Below are positions 1 through 10,917 of a DNA stretch of 64,000 nucleotides, in pieces. The translations under genes and the position numbers were made by a program. Each line of letters begins with the position of its first letter. Positions within the stretch are counted from its first letter, which is position 1. Source of the DNA: Dactylorhiza incarnata. Taxonomy: Eukaryota; Streptophyta; Magnoliopsida; Asparagales; Orchidaceae. The notes below the pieces were generated by a model. It did no database searches, was not told the origin of the DNA, and was given only the letters and a program-made list of their open reading frames with translations. The DNA lies in the NCBI GenBank assembly GCA_033032865.1, contig JAWHQI010000277.1:3349501-3413500 (forward strand). Reading direction: 5' to 3'.

Positions 1-247
1 CGGGCTGAGTCAAAAGTCTAGTTCCGCAACTGGTGACAGTATCTTGACTGCGATAGTGTCACGATACGACGACACTCCTGCGGCTCACACTCCAGACGAG
101 AAATCGCGAACAGGGTTACAGGGGGAGGAACTGCCGAATTGGGGAGGGTTTCGCCTTCTGCTCGTCTCATGCTTTTTTACCCTAGGAAAAATAGGAATGA
201 TGGGGAGGGTGGGGTCCACTTAATAATATTTTTTAATTTTTCAAATT

Positions 248-275
248 AATAAGGTGGGCATTTGCCCACCTTATT
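248..275. repeat. Perfect 13-bp inverted repeat
   Basis: AATAAGGTGGGCA is followed after a TT spacer by its exact reverse complement. It could form a hairpin or be the remnant end of a foldback element. No target-site duplication is clear around it. Confidence 0.75.
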
Positions 276-1380
276 ACTAATGTAGCTTGGCCCAGGACAC
301 CCTCCCCCTCTCTCTCTTCTTTCTCCTTTTTACTTTCAAAATCGAGTTTATTTATTTGATATGACATTCACAATTAGATGCTATAATAATTATGATAACT
401 TTGAAAAAAAAATTGACAACTTCCTGATGAATAATTATGTTGATAGATATTTTAATTTAAATTATTTTGAAATAGTACGTAAAACAATTTGATTACATTA
501 AATTTTAAAAAGAGAGATGATATTATCAATATGAATGTTTCATCAAAGCCAATTTTTCCTTTTATAATATACGAGTGACAAGCATGAATGACTTTTAAAT
601 TCCATACTATTTGTAGCCCACAATATTTCTTTATAAAGTAGTATATATATATATACTATATATAAAGAAATCCCTTTATCGGTGTAATGCTCAGTCAACT
701 AATATCCACCGTTCGATAAGGAGGGAGAAAGAGAGAGGGAGAGAGGGGAGAGAGAGTGGGGCCCACAATTAAGAGAGGGAGGGAGGAGAGTGAGCGGCAT
801 CATGGAATTGGAGAGAGAAAGAGAGAGAAATAGATAAGGAGAGAGAGGGAGAGAGGGAGAGAGGGGAGAGGGAGCGGGGCCCACAATTAAGAGAGAGAGA
901 TAGAGAAATAAAAAAATACATAATATTTTATAAAATACTGAGATTTTAAATATTTTAAAAATAAAAAACACAATATTTTATTTTATTTTAATTTCAGAAA
1001 TGAAAAAAAGAAAAAAAATATAAGTCGGTGCGTGCTGGGGGCGGACAAGGTATTGTCGTGTGAGGCACAAGGGGCCCCCCGTGCACTGTAACTCGTATAC
1101 ATATGTATATAAAATATACGAAAACATTCATCCATGCGGTTGCTCGGATATTAGTGAAAACGGAACCCAAACCCAACAGAAACATTGCGATTTTGACCGT
1201 GAGTCTCAGTACAGTGAAAAGCTATACACATTGAAAGAAACACAATTGCAACGCACAATAATGTTTCCCAAACGAGAAGGCGGCGAGAACCGCATAAGCG
1301 CATAGTACAACGCGTCGTCAATCGCATGCAGCTGGATGCAGCTCGACTTTCACTACTATTTATCACTTTTACACACGGAA

Positions 1381-1385
1381 GAGAT

Positions 1386-1440
<55 letters not shown>
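1381..1440. repeat. GA microsatellite
   Basis: An almost pure (GA)n tract of about 50-60 bases, with two TAGA interruptions at its left end. Confidence 0.95.
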
Positions 1441-1444
<4 letters not shown>

Positions 1445-1572
1445 GCTGCAAGCAATTCCTAACAGCCTACTCTTGAGTTTACTGCTTCGCCTTCATTCCG
1501 ATTTAATGAATTCAATCACGAACGCCTGCATGCCCAAGAAACGAAGCACAGTTTTAGACACTACCAAATTGC

Positions 1573-1655
1573 CCTCTCTCTCTCTATCTCTCTCTCTCTC
1601 TCTCTCCTCTCTCTCTCCTTTTGAGAGAGAGGAGAGAGAGAGAGGAGAGAGAGAA
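1573..1655. repeat. CT tract facing a GA tract
   Basis: About 48 bases of CT-rich repeat run through CCTTTTGA into about 32 bases of GA-rich repeat. The two halves are nearly complementary, so the locus could fold into a long hairpin on either strand. It lies some 220 bp upstream of the WAT1-like start codon. Confidence 0.85.
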
Positions 1656-1815
1656 GTGTAATCACGCAAGAAAAGACAATTATAACGCAGTTCCTGTGCT
1701 GTGTCGTGCCGTCTTTCTTCCTCAAACCTCCCTCCTCCTCCTTCTAATCATCATAAGTGTGTATATATGCTCCTCCATCTGCACCTTAATTAATTCCACC
1801 ATCTAGCTAGCTGCA

Positions 1816-1873
1816 CCTCTCTCTCTCTCTCTCTATCTCTCTCTCTTTCTATCTCTATCTCTATCTCTCTCTA
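1816..1873 (+). repeat. CT-rich tract, probable 5' UTR
   Basis: A (CT)n tract with TATCT interruptions ends 3 bp before the ATG of the WAT1-like gene. CT-rich leaders are common in plant genes, so it is probably transcribed as 5' UTR. That is inference from position. Confidence 0.7.
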
Positions 1874-1876
1874 GAA

Positions 1877-4800
1877 ATGGACAGAGGAAACGGGAGTTTG
1901 CTGGCATTTTCCATGGTGTTCGTGCAGGCAGGCTATGCTGGGCTGAATGTGCTGTCCAAGCTTGCTCTCGACTCCGGCATGAGTCCCTTCGTCTTGATCG
2001 CCTACCGTCAGATTGTCTCTACTCTCTCCCTCGCTCCCTTCGCCATCTTTCTTGAGAGGTTTTCTACTCACTCTCTCCTCTTTGCCTCCCTCGCTCTCTC
2101 TCTCTCTCTCTTTGCTGAGCATATTATTCGAAAGTTGAAAGTCGCTCGAAAATGGCTCGATTCAATTTGAGTCGATTCAAATTGACTTGAATCACATTTC
2201 GAGTCGATTTTGAGTCAGCCCTGAATCGTTTGCTAAATTTAGAGGCTGTCAAATTTAATTTCTAGCCAGCATGAAATAGAGAAAAAATTACTCAATTTCG
2301 ATTAGGCTCGATTCGATTTCGAGCCGGTTCGGAATCGAGCCATTCGATTTCGAACCGATTTCGGCTCAAAATTTTTGATTTTGAGCCGAGCCAAGATCGC
2401 TTGAACTCGACTCGATATCAGCCTTACTCTCAAAGGCACCGTACTTTTGGCAAGTCGCACTGTTTTGTTAAAAATACCGCATTTTCTCATATTTTATTAA
2501 AGACACATAAAATTATTAATTGTGTCACAGTAGTGTTAAAGGCACCACAACTTGAATTTCAATAAAAAGGGAAAATCATTGAACTACATTATAAATTTCA
2601 ACAAAAAAATGCAAATTGATGTAAACAAAAGTAAATAATTTTGTCCTCCTTGATCGTCTAGTCTTCTCTCTCTCTCTGCTGAGCATATTATTGAAACTCA
2701 AAATTCGCTCGAATATTGAGCCGAATCGGAATCGATTACAATTGATTCGACTCAATTTGAGCAGAGTTTGACTCGAATCACATTTCGAGTCGATTTTGAG
2801 TCAGTCCTGAATCGCTCAAAATATGATTCGAATCAACTCGAATTGATTAAGAATATTATGTATTTATTAATATATTATTATTATTTTAAAATAAAAATAA
2901 AATAAAATTTAAGCATTAAAAAAAATAAAGTTTTTGAGTGTTTCATTTGCTAAATTTAGTGATTGTCCAATTTAATTTCTAGTCAACTTGAAATAGAGAA
3001 AAAATTACTCAATTCCGATTCGGCTCGATTCGATTTCGAGCCGGCTCGGAATCGAGCCGGCTCGGAATCGAGCCGGCTCGGAATCGAGCCGGCTCGACTC
3101 GTAATCAATTTCGATTTCCAACCGATTTCGAGTTGAGTTCGACTCGAAATTTTTGATTTTGAACCGAGCCAAAATCACTCGAACTCGACTCGATATCAGC
3201 CTTACTCTCAATGGCACAGTTTTGTTAAAGACACCGTACTTTTGGCTAGTCGCACCGCTTTGTTAAAGACACCACATTTTCTCATATTTTATTAAAGACA
3301 CCAAAAATTATTAATTGCACGGCAGTAGTGTTAAATGCACCCAAATTTGAATTTCAATAAAAAGGAAAATCGTGTAACTACATCGTAAATTTCAGCAAAA
3401 AATGTAAATTGTTGCAAACAAAAAGTAATTAATTATGTCCTCCTTGATTGTCTAGTTTTCATATTTTCATATTCCTATAAAAATAAAAGAATAAATCAAA
3501 ATCAACATTAATTAAAAATGTAATTTTGAAAATATAAATAACACAAAATAATGTTTGTTCATCTTTATAAAAAATAAAGAATAAAATTGAACTTGAAATA
3601 TCAATAACCGCATATTTTACAACACTCACACATTTCATAATAATCCAAAACTTCAAGAAATTGGATCCAACGATAAGATCATCATCCGAAAATATGAGAA
3701 CCACGCATAATTCTTTCAGGAATGCAGTGGATATGAACCCTAATTCGTGTCTGGTTTTCATGAGATGAGGATCGGTGGATCCGACGAGCCTAAGGTTGTC
3801 GCAATAAACTCTGTTTTCAAGCTAGTATGGAGCGAGTTAGTGCAGTGTCATTAGTGTTTTGGAGGAGTAATTTTGTAAAAAAATATTTTACAAAATTTTA
3901 TTTTTACCAAATAGTATTTATGAAGTGCTTTTCAAACTATATTTTACACAAACAGATTTTTACTGCAAATATCATCTTCTAAAAATATTTTTTTTTTAAA
4001 ACTTCATTTCTAACCGCTCATTTTCAATCAGCAACAGCCAAAACAAACATAGTCTTAAATGAATTTGAAAGTTTCTTTGCTGTGGCATTTATTTTCTAGT
4101 TATTCTTTTCAAAATACTATCTTTATTTTAATTAAATTATGTTTCAGTATTAATCAACATGAAATTCGTGCAGGAAAGCTGTTACTAAGATCACCGGCAG
4201 AATTCTGGTTCATATTTTCATCAGCTCTATTTTCGGGTATAAAAATAATTAATAATATTCATAGTATTAAATTAATCTTTTATCTGATTTAATTATGTAT
4301 GGTTTAATGAAAATATAATCTAATTAACGACCGCATAATTTTCTAACATGTTCTGCCTACTGACTTGTGTTAGAAATGAATTTGAATGCAGTGCTACACT
4401 TAATCAATTACTCTATTTTATCGGGCTCCAGTACACGACCCCGACGATCGCATCCGCCCTCACCAACATTCTCCCAGCGATGACGTTCGTAATGGCTCTT
4501 CCCTTCAGGTACTCGATCGCCGAACGATTCAAACATTTAATTCATATATACCGGATCCCTTGAGTTTTAGGTTCTGTTTGGGGCAGTTGTCTGGCTTCCT
4601 TTTGGTGGAGAATAGAGGTCCTCTTTTTCAGTACGCAATGAAACCTATGAAAAATTTTCTGCTTTCCAACATCAACCATAAACCGACAGCTGTCTCTTCA
4701 TCGTCTATCTCGTAAATAACTTTATCTGCGAGACACAACAAGATCGTTGAGTGCACATTTTCATCTTGTTGTTCATATTTTGAATCCTCCATTGATTCGG

Positions 4801-7234
4801 GATTCTTTCCTGAAAGCGCCGTCCAGATACCATGTTGTTTCAACAGCATGCGCACCCTGATGCGCTAAAGACTGGAATTATTCTTCCATGTGAACTTATT
4901 GATTTTCATGTTGTTGTTTGTCATCGTTCTTCAAACTATATACGAACCAGAAGAACATATCCCAGATGAACGTGTAATCAAACCTGCCTCTGATACCAGT
5001 TTGTTGCGGAAATTCGAGTAGAATGAAAAACAACACAAAAAATAAACAATGACAGACGATGCAGATTTACGTTCATGGTTCACCACAAAATGGACTACGT
5101 CCACGGGTAGCAGCAGTCGGATTTTCACTATTCAGAACAGAGGCGGCTAGAGAGGGTGGGCAGATTTCAAAATTAAAAATACATAATACATAATACAGAA
5201 AACAGAATGCCCAAACCCTAGAAAGACTTTTCTTTGATGTAGATATTACACAACACTTCATACATTTATAATTTTGACAAATAGCTAGGATTCACATGCC
5301 CTTGACATACCCCGTGTGCCTCGTCCGTGTGGCCCAATCAGTGCCTCTTATCATCGACAATCGTTTAGCAACGGTCGTGGAACTACTAGAACGATCGACA
5401 CACGGCCATGTGATTCGGGCATGTGAATCGAAACGTCGCGTCTCCTCCTTCTGGATGCGTCCCCTGACTTCTGGAACGGTCCCAACTGCTACACGACTTT
5501 GGGCCACGGGCGTCTGCCACAACAAATTTCGGACAGGGTTGCTGCCCCGGACTCCATGGATCGTGTTCAGCATCAGCCGTCGCCTTGAGTTAAGATTCGA
5601 GGCACATAATTAACATTTCTCGATACTCTGAGCTGATGCTAACCTCTGGCTGATAAGTCATATTCGTCATAAGCCTTTCCTTTATTCGTCATAACTTCGC
5701 CTCACTTTAGCTTGGATCATTAGTCATCCACATGTTGTGTTCTAATGCATTTGGTGGCAATTAATAATAATAAACACTCAGTGAATCAGTAATGACTGGA
5801 CTGTAGAGAAGGTTAGAATTTATGATTGTGTTTTATTAATTGTTTCTCTTTTGATTCTTAAGAACAAGTTTGATCTGTATTATTCATGTTTGTTATAACA
5901 CTAATTTGATAATATTTTCTCCTACTAGCTAGTATTTAATTGATAACAATCTTGTTATTCCATTTATGATTGTACTAAATGTTAATGTTTCCTTGCAAAT
6001 ATCTATAGGATTGAGACAGCTGAGATGAGAACTAGTTCAGGGCAAGCAAAGGTTGCCGGCACCGCATTCTGTATAGGAGGTTCGATGTTAATGACGTTTT
6101 ACAAGGGATCCCTTATCCATGTCCCATCCTCCGGCATCCATTGGAGGTACGCCGAGAGGGCTGTGGAGAGAGACGCGGCGACCTTGGCAGGTGGAGGCGA
6201 GGAGGCGATTGGCGCAATGCTAGTGGTGGCAAGCTGCGTAGCATGGGCGGCTTGGTTCATCATTCAGGCGAAGATGAGCCAATCATTCTCTGCGCCGTAC
6301 ACGAACTCGACGTTATTCTCTGCAATGGCAGCCCTGCAGTGCTTGCTCGTCGGCATCATCGCTGAAAGGGATTTCAACAGATGGGCATTGGGGTTGGACA
6401 TTCGACTCGTGGCAGTCCTATTCATTGTTAGTGTCTAGCTATTATGATTCTTCCAAAAATCTTTAACACTTGATTTTCACTACAAGAAAATTGACTTTTA
6501 GTGACAACTTTTGGTTACTAAAGACATTTAATGACCAAATTTAATTCGTCACAAGGTGGTTGCAAAAGACTCTCACTAAGGCTCCGTTTGGGGGGGGGGG
6601 GGGGGGGGGGGGGGGCTTATTTTCACCAGTCAAGCGGTTATGACCGCATGAACCGGACCTTAATTATGGTCCGGTTCATGCGGTCGTAACCGCTTGACCG
6701 GAAAAAATAAGTCCCCCCAAACGGAACCTAAAAGTCTATTTTCAGCTTGTAGTGAATTTACAAACCAACAGTATTTTTCTAATTAGTTGATTGTTTCATG
6801 GGAGGGCAGGGGGTGGTGTGCTCAGGGTTCGCGGTGTTGCTAATGACATGGGCGATAGAGAAGCGTGGACCGCTCTACGTGTCAATGTTCAGTCCGGTTC
6901 TGCTTATGATTGTCGCCGTGCTAGGCTGGGCAATCCTCGATGAAAAGCTTTATTTGGGCAGGTAAACATCAATACTAACTTATTTTAGTTCTTTTTGCAC
7001 CTTTAATCCCGCAAAATTGCTGATTTTGTAAATGATTCTAGTGTTTTAGGTTCTGTGGTTATAGTTGTTGGGCTGTATATGGTCCTATGGGGAAAAGGAA
7101 GGGAGTTAAAGGTGAAAGCTTCGGAAGAGGGTGGAGAAGAAGAAGGCGAACAAGGAACGAAGGGGACGCTTGCTATCTATTCTCCCAATGCAAATCAAAA
7201 AGAGAAGAAGGAAGATACTGTTGAACAAGTTTGA
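1877..7234 (+). CDS. WAT1-related (EamA/UMAMIT-type) membrane transporter, six exons
   Basis: I read six exons: 1877-2058, 4174-4236, 4392-4508, 6009-6426, 6810-6961 and 7042-7234. All introns are GT..AG and phases agree, giving 1,125 nt or 374 residues plus TGA, the usual family length. The N-terminus has the family pattern [20 protein letters not shown] (17-36). Next come [16 protein letters not shown] and [15 protein letters not shown] of the first EamA repeat, then [20 protein letters not shown]. The second repeat starts near [21 protein letters not shown] and includes [32 protein letters not shown] and VLWGK. About ten membrane helices are expected. The tail is hydrophilic and glutamate/lysine-rich. 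Family members move amino acids, auxin or other small molecules across plasma or vacuolar membranes; the substrate cannot be told here. No in-frame stop or frameshift is seen. Introns 1, 3 and 4 carry repeats. The start codon is the first in-frame ATG after the CT-rich leader. Confidence 0.9.
2096..3460. repeat. Diverged direct duplication filling most of intron 1
   Basis: Two related blocks (about 2096-2660 and 2664-3460) both start with a CT run followed by CTGAGCATATTATT. Both continue through GAGTCGATTTTGAGTCAG, a sequence rich in GAGCCG/TCGATT words, GAACTCGACTCGATATCAGC, and a TTTTGTTAAAGACACC section. They end near TGTCCTCCTTGAT. The second block has an extra AT-rich section and a run of four GGCTCGGAATCGAGCC units (about 3038-3096). 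This looks like a local duplication of an older repeat. No coding capacity is seen. Confidence 0.7.
4628..4855 (-). pseudogene. Copia gag fragment (UBN2 type), truncated
   Basis: The minus-strand translation contains [13 protein letters not shown], then [20 protein letters not shown] and GLWLMLES. This is the recognisable N-terminal part of plant Copia capsid precursors. After LES the homology stops and unrelated intron sequence begins, so the central capsid and zinc-knuckle regions are absent. It cannot make a working capsid protein. Confidence 0.75.
4640..5615 (-). mobile_element. Truncated Copia retrotransposon in intron 3 of the WAT1-like gene
   Basis: Reading the minus strand, an LTR of about 614 bp (5002-5615, TG..CA, starting TGTTGCGGAAATT on the plus strand) is followed by a primer binding site (TGGTATCAGAG complement, 4988-4998). 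The start of a gag gene follows (4628-4855). The element stops inside gag near 4650, so only the 5' LTR, leader and first part of gag remain. It opposes the host gene and lies wholly inside an intron. Reading frames inside the LTR on both strands (5292-5613) are judged spurious. No target-site duplication can be tested because one end is missing. Confidence 0.75.
6580..6728. mobile_element. Tourist-like (PIF/Harbinger) foldback MITE
   Basis: The termini GGCTCCGTTTGGG and CCCAAACGGAACC are inverted repeats flanked on both sides by TAA (6577-6579, 6729-6731), the three-base duplication of PIF/Harbinger elements. The interior is a long hairpin: an arm containing TCAAGCGGTTATGACCGCAT pairs with its complement around a short TTAATTAT centre. 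It is non-coding and nested in the CACTA-like MITE, so it is the younger insertion. Confidence 0.8.
6590..6615. repeat. Homopolymer of 26 G
   Basis: An uninterrupted run of 26 G lies just inside the left terminus of the Tourist-like MITE. The matching position in the right arm has only about six C. The run is therefore an expansion, or an assembly or sequencing artefact. Confidence 0.9.
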
Positions 7235-9779
7235 GAGATTCTCTACAAATTATAGCCAATGTTAGTTTTTTAGCATTAGAAAGAGCATGCACTGATCTAA
7301 TGTATCATACATGAATGAAGATGGTGTTGAATGTAAGGGGCAAATCTAGTGAAGGTCATTCAACTTTACTTTTGCTATGAGTTAGAAGCAATATTTTAAT
7401 AACATTGATTGCATGGATTACATAATTTATAAAAGGGGTATAAATTATCCTTACAACTATTTCACAATGCTAAAAATGACTGAATACTGATAGGGTTCCC
7501 CTAAAATCCAAGTGGTCGAGCCGGATATGTTTTTCCACGACCTCAATCCCCCGCCCCCAAGACAATTCCAACCGGCCCATTCTTGCTCAATTTCAAGTAC
7601 GTTTGATCTCTTAAATGGACGTCGCAACGCACGGGGCATGGGTACCCAATCTGCGCATATGCTCAAAACACGTCATGTTTGAGTGCCCTCACGCGCGGGG
7701 CACACAAGCTTGAGAGACTTCATTTGAAAGGGATAGAAAAACGGAGAGGAGTCAGAGCTTTAAAGTTTTCCAGCGAAGACCTCCTCCCAGCTCTCATCCT
7801 CCTCCACAACACTCAACTTTCCGCTCAGCATGCGCTTCCCGCGTGTCTGCTTCTTCTTCAAGCCTGCCTCAGCACATGCTTCCCGTTTGTCCGCTTCAGC
7901 ATTAATCTGCTTCAGCACGCGCTTCTCGGGTGCTAACTCTGATTCTAAGACAGCCCAAGTGTGCGTCTCCACGCTCCGTTTCAAAATGCACTTCGTTCCA
8001 AAACACGCTCCGCCACGCCCAGCTCTGCCAAACTCCAGACACTTAGAAACATCTTCTAAACGAGAGGTGATATGTCAACCTCCTAAAACTCTAACTCTTG
8101 TACTTAGCTAAAACTAGTGGATTTCGTCAGAACTTGGCCTGACCCCGTGATTTTCTCCCTTTCCGGGTATTCCACGTAAAAACTTATCGTCTGCCGTTAG
8201 TTCTCCTTTTTGACTGTTTGCACATTCAGTTCACTCTCGAGCTAAGACAGTCTATTTCAACCGATCCATGTGAGCGTTGAACGACCCAACTAATACAAAT
8301 TATCATTTAGAATTATCTAACTATGTTCCATTGGTCCAGGACAAAAGCTTAACAAATAAACACCACAACATGCAATTATACATGCATATCACAAAACAAT
8401 TTTAAATAAGGGTCAGTCACAACTAACCACTTAATGTCACCACTCTCCCAAGAGTTCTAAAAAGGGAATAGGAGTTTACTACAAACTCCTAAACTAATTG
8501 CTCATGAGTCATCATCATAGTAGCACTATCACAAGATTCTCATGTCATCCTTATCATTACATTAACAATCATCAATTTATCGTATGAGAACATAGAACAA
8601 TTCATGCTGTCCAAATTTCCATATATAAGTGTGTACACAAGTCATCTTAGTGTGGCAACAGAGCACAGGTGGATAAAAAATTTTCACAGTTAGATTGGGA
8701 TGTACCCTAATATTTCTAGGCTAAACCGACGCACAACATGATGCCTAAGTTGAAGGTTCCCCCTGCAAAGCAAATAAACGAACTATGTTGAGATGTGAAG
8801 TGAAATTGTAGTCTCAATCTCAAGTACCCTTCAAACAATGGTATTGGTGGAGAAACATCACCAAACACCACAAACATCTAGTACAATCCAGTGAACCTTT
8901 GTACTCCATAGCGCAAAGTGGTATGTGTCGGGTTTCTTTTGCAACAACACATGCGCACCGGAATAATCTAGAAACCCCCAATAGAGTAGATTTGATCTTG
9001 TGAAAACAGTAAATCAAGAAATAAAGGAATACCTGAATTGGAATCGATCGGAATCGAGTTTCGCGAATGGCGGTTTGCGTCGGATCCAATCCAAGGCCGA
9101 CTATCGTTCCCCGTCGGAATCAATCCAATGGCTGACTGTCGATCTACTTCAGTTTCACAAAACATAAATCCTATTCCTGCTGTTGACGGTGTCGATTGAG
9201 TCCTCGAGAACACAAAAATAGATCTACGCTTTTGCAGGCATCTACACTAAAGCCAAAAACTTCTTGCTCTCGTCAAACAATCACAAGATGGAAGATGATC
9301 GGCTCCTCATCTCAATGAATTACTAGATTCATTTTCAGGAGAGGAGGCAGCGCTCGATTTTCAGTTCTCCAAAGGAAATCACCGCAGCCGCCGAGTAGAA
9401 CTTTTCCGCTCTCGTGAGGAAGCCGAATGAACAGTAACCCTAATCGCTTAAACTCGATACACATATCAATATATATATATTAAAGGTTTGATAATGTTCA
9501 ATTAATCTTGTATTAAGTGAACCGGGTTCTGTTAAAGCCAGAAAAATCCTGACTCCAAATATTCGGATCAATGCAGCCTAAAGTTACTAATTCAGTGGTC
9601 CAACTTGACGACTTGATGGGCAAAAACAAAGAAACTAAGGGAGCAACAACATGACCTCAGGTGCTGCGACAGGGAGGTCCCACCATGTACCCAAAAGATC
9701 AGAAGAAACTTCCTCTCCACAACCAATGATATCCGAGCAGGGTGGAAGACACTAACTTGGCGAGTATCTAGAATGACAA
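7235..9779. other. Intergenic DNA without a recognised gene
   Basis: Beyond the TGA at 7232-7234 I find no conserved domain. Open frames up to about 100 codons (for example around 7679-8111 and 8820-9213) show no recognisable family and overlap on both strands. Part of 9000-9500 resembles retrotransposon LTR or leader sequence in composition, but no paired ends were found. The first 100-200 bp probably include the 3' UTR of the WAT1-like gene. Confidence 0.5.
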
Positions 9780-9784
9780 CCAAG

Positions 9785-10752
9785 TGTTGAATTTTTTGAA
9801 CTGGAAGTAGAAGTGGAGTGGGCGGTCTGAGGAGGTCAGACCGCAGAGACCGCAAGGTCTGCGCGGGCTCTCTATGGCGACTAGTCGAGGTCACGGCTAG
9901 ACGGGCTCAAGAAGTTTTCCTGATGGTGACCGCGCGATCTGCTTTGTCGCGGTCTAGTTGTTGTGACTTCTGTGTTCGCACGAGCGAGCTCGCAGTGGTG
10001 TTCACGGTCTGATTGTCGTGGTCTGTTATCGCGATCTGGTTGAGCGGGTATTGTATCTCTCTGGGGAGGCGACAACATCTTTCTGTCTTCCTATAAATAG
10101 AGGTGCAGTGTCCGTCATTAAGTACAAGAAAGAAGAGAATAATGAAATGTAAGAACTACAGCTCAGGCGGTCTGAGGTTGGCGATCTGATTCTGTTCGTG
10201 TGGTCTCAGGTTCTGGCGGTATAAGCAGTTTGTGGTAGTTCTTCAGCTATTCGCGGCAAGCTCGATGGTCAGGCGACCTTTGCGGTCAGACGACTAGGAG
10301 TTGCGGTTAGGCGACAGCTTGTGCAGTTCCTTTCTTTTGTTCGCGGGCAGCTTCTGTGGTTATGTGACCTTGCGGTCAGGCGATCAAGAAGTGCGGACAG
10401 GTAGTTTCCTCAGCAGAGCAATAAGTTAGCAGTTTGTGCGGTCTGAGGTGGCGGCCTGCAGATAGCAGGTTGACGACATGTGGTGTTCGTGCGGTATCAG
10501 CTGTTTTCGTGCGGTCTGGCAGGTTGAGCAGTCTCTGGCGGCCACAATTTTTCTATCTGTCGGATCATTGGTTATTTTCTGTTTTCTCCATCTGTTGTTC
10601 TGATATATCATGTCTCTCGACGTATGTCTCGCATTATAAAGAAGATTGGTTAATACAAGATTTTCTTGTCCTTCTATTGTAACTGGTTGTTTTGCTTGGT
10701 TATGGTTGAAGTGTTCCTGCGCCTTATTCCCGCTTTTATAGAAATTTTCACA
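9785..10752 (+). mobile_element. Solo LTR of a Copia family related to Copia-T1
   Basis: The segment starts TGTTGAATTTTTTGAAC and ends TTTTCACA. It is flanked by perfect 5-bp duplications CCAAG (9780-9784 and 10753-10757). Its layout copies the LTRs at 35862 and 50646: an opening near TGTTAAATTTTTGAAGTGG, many GCGGTCTG words, TATAAATA (here 10092-10099), and an ATTATAAAGA segment before the end. It is clearly diverged from them. No internal region follows, so it is the solo LTR left by recombination between the two LTRs of an older insertion. Confidence 0.85.
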
Positions 10753-10757
10753 CCAAG

Positions 10758-10917
10758 GGAGATGACCAAGATTTCAAGGTTCGAGTCTTCGAAAATGGGT
10801 TCCGAAAACTCAGCCAAAAGGTGTAATTCCTGGTACCCCTGAGGTCCTATTTATAAGAAAACCAAATAAGGGGGGGTCTTATTTATAGCCCAGCCATGCC
10901 TAGCGATTATGCGACAT
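10758..10917. other. Short spacer between solo LTR and Copia-S1
   Basis: About 160 bp with no recognised gene. It continues the sequence that lay left of the solo LTR before that insertion. The word TTATTTATA occurs but cannot be assigned. Confidence 0.4.

Larger units (their letters stand above)
1..1876. other. Upstream non-coding DNA of the WAT1-like gene
   Basis: I see no gene here. The stretch is AT-rich up to about 700 and then dominated by GA- or CT-rich simple sequence. Within 718-900 a block ending in GGGGCCCACAATTAAGAGAG occurs twice, a small local duplication. Short reading frames on both strands are by-products of the simple repeats. A possible TATA motif (TATATATG, 1762-1769) lies about 110 bp before the ATG at 1877; it is only a candidate. 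Confidence 0.6.
6478..6754. mobile_element. CACTA-like MITE in intron 4
   Basis: The left end is CACTACAAGAAAATTG. The right end is the reverse complement of CACTACAAGCTGAAAATA, so the termini are inverted repeats of the widespread CACTACAAGAAAA type. Without the nested insertion the element is only about 125 bp and non-coding. Three-base flanks (TTT and AAT) do not match, so the duplication expected of CACTA elements is not confirmed. A Tourist-like MITE sits inside it. Confidence 0.6.

Noticed and set aside
1326..1661. 111-codon frame upstream of the WAT1-like gene
   Set aside because: It consists mainly of GA and CT repeat translation (RERE, SLSL).
5292..5613. 105- and 93-codon overlapping frames on opposite strands
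   Set aside because: They lie inside a Copia LTR and match no protein family.
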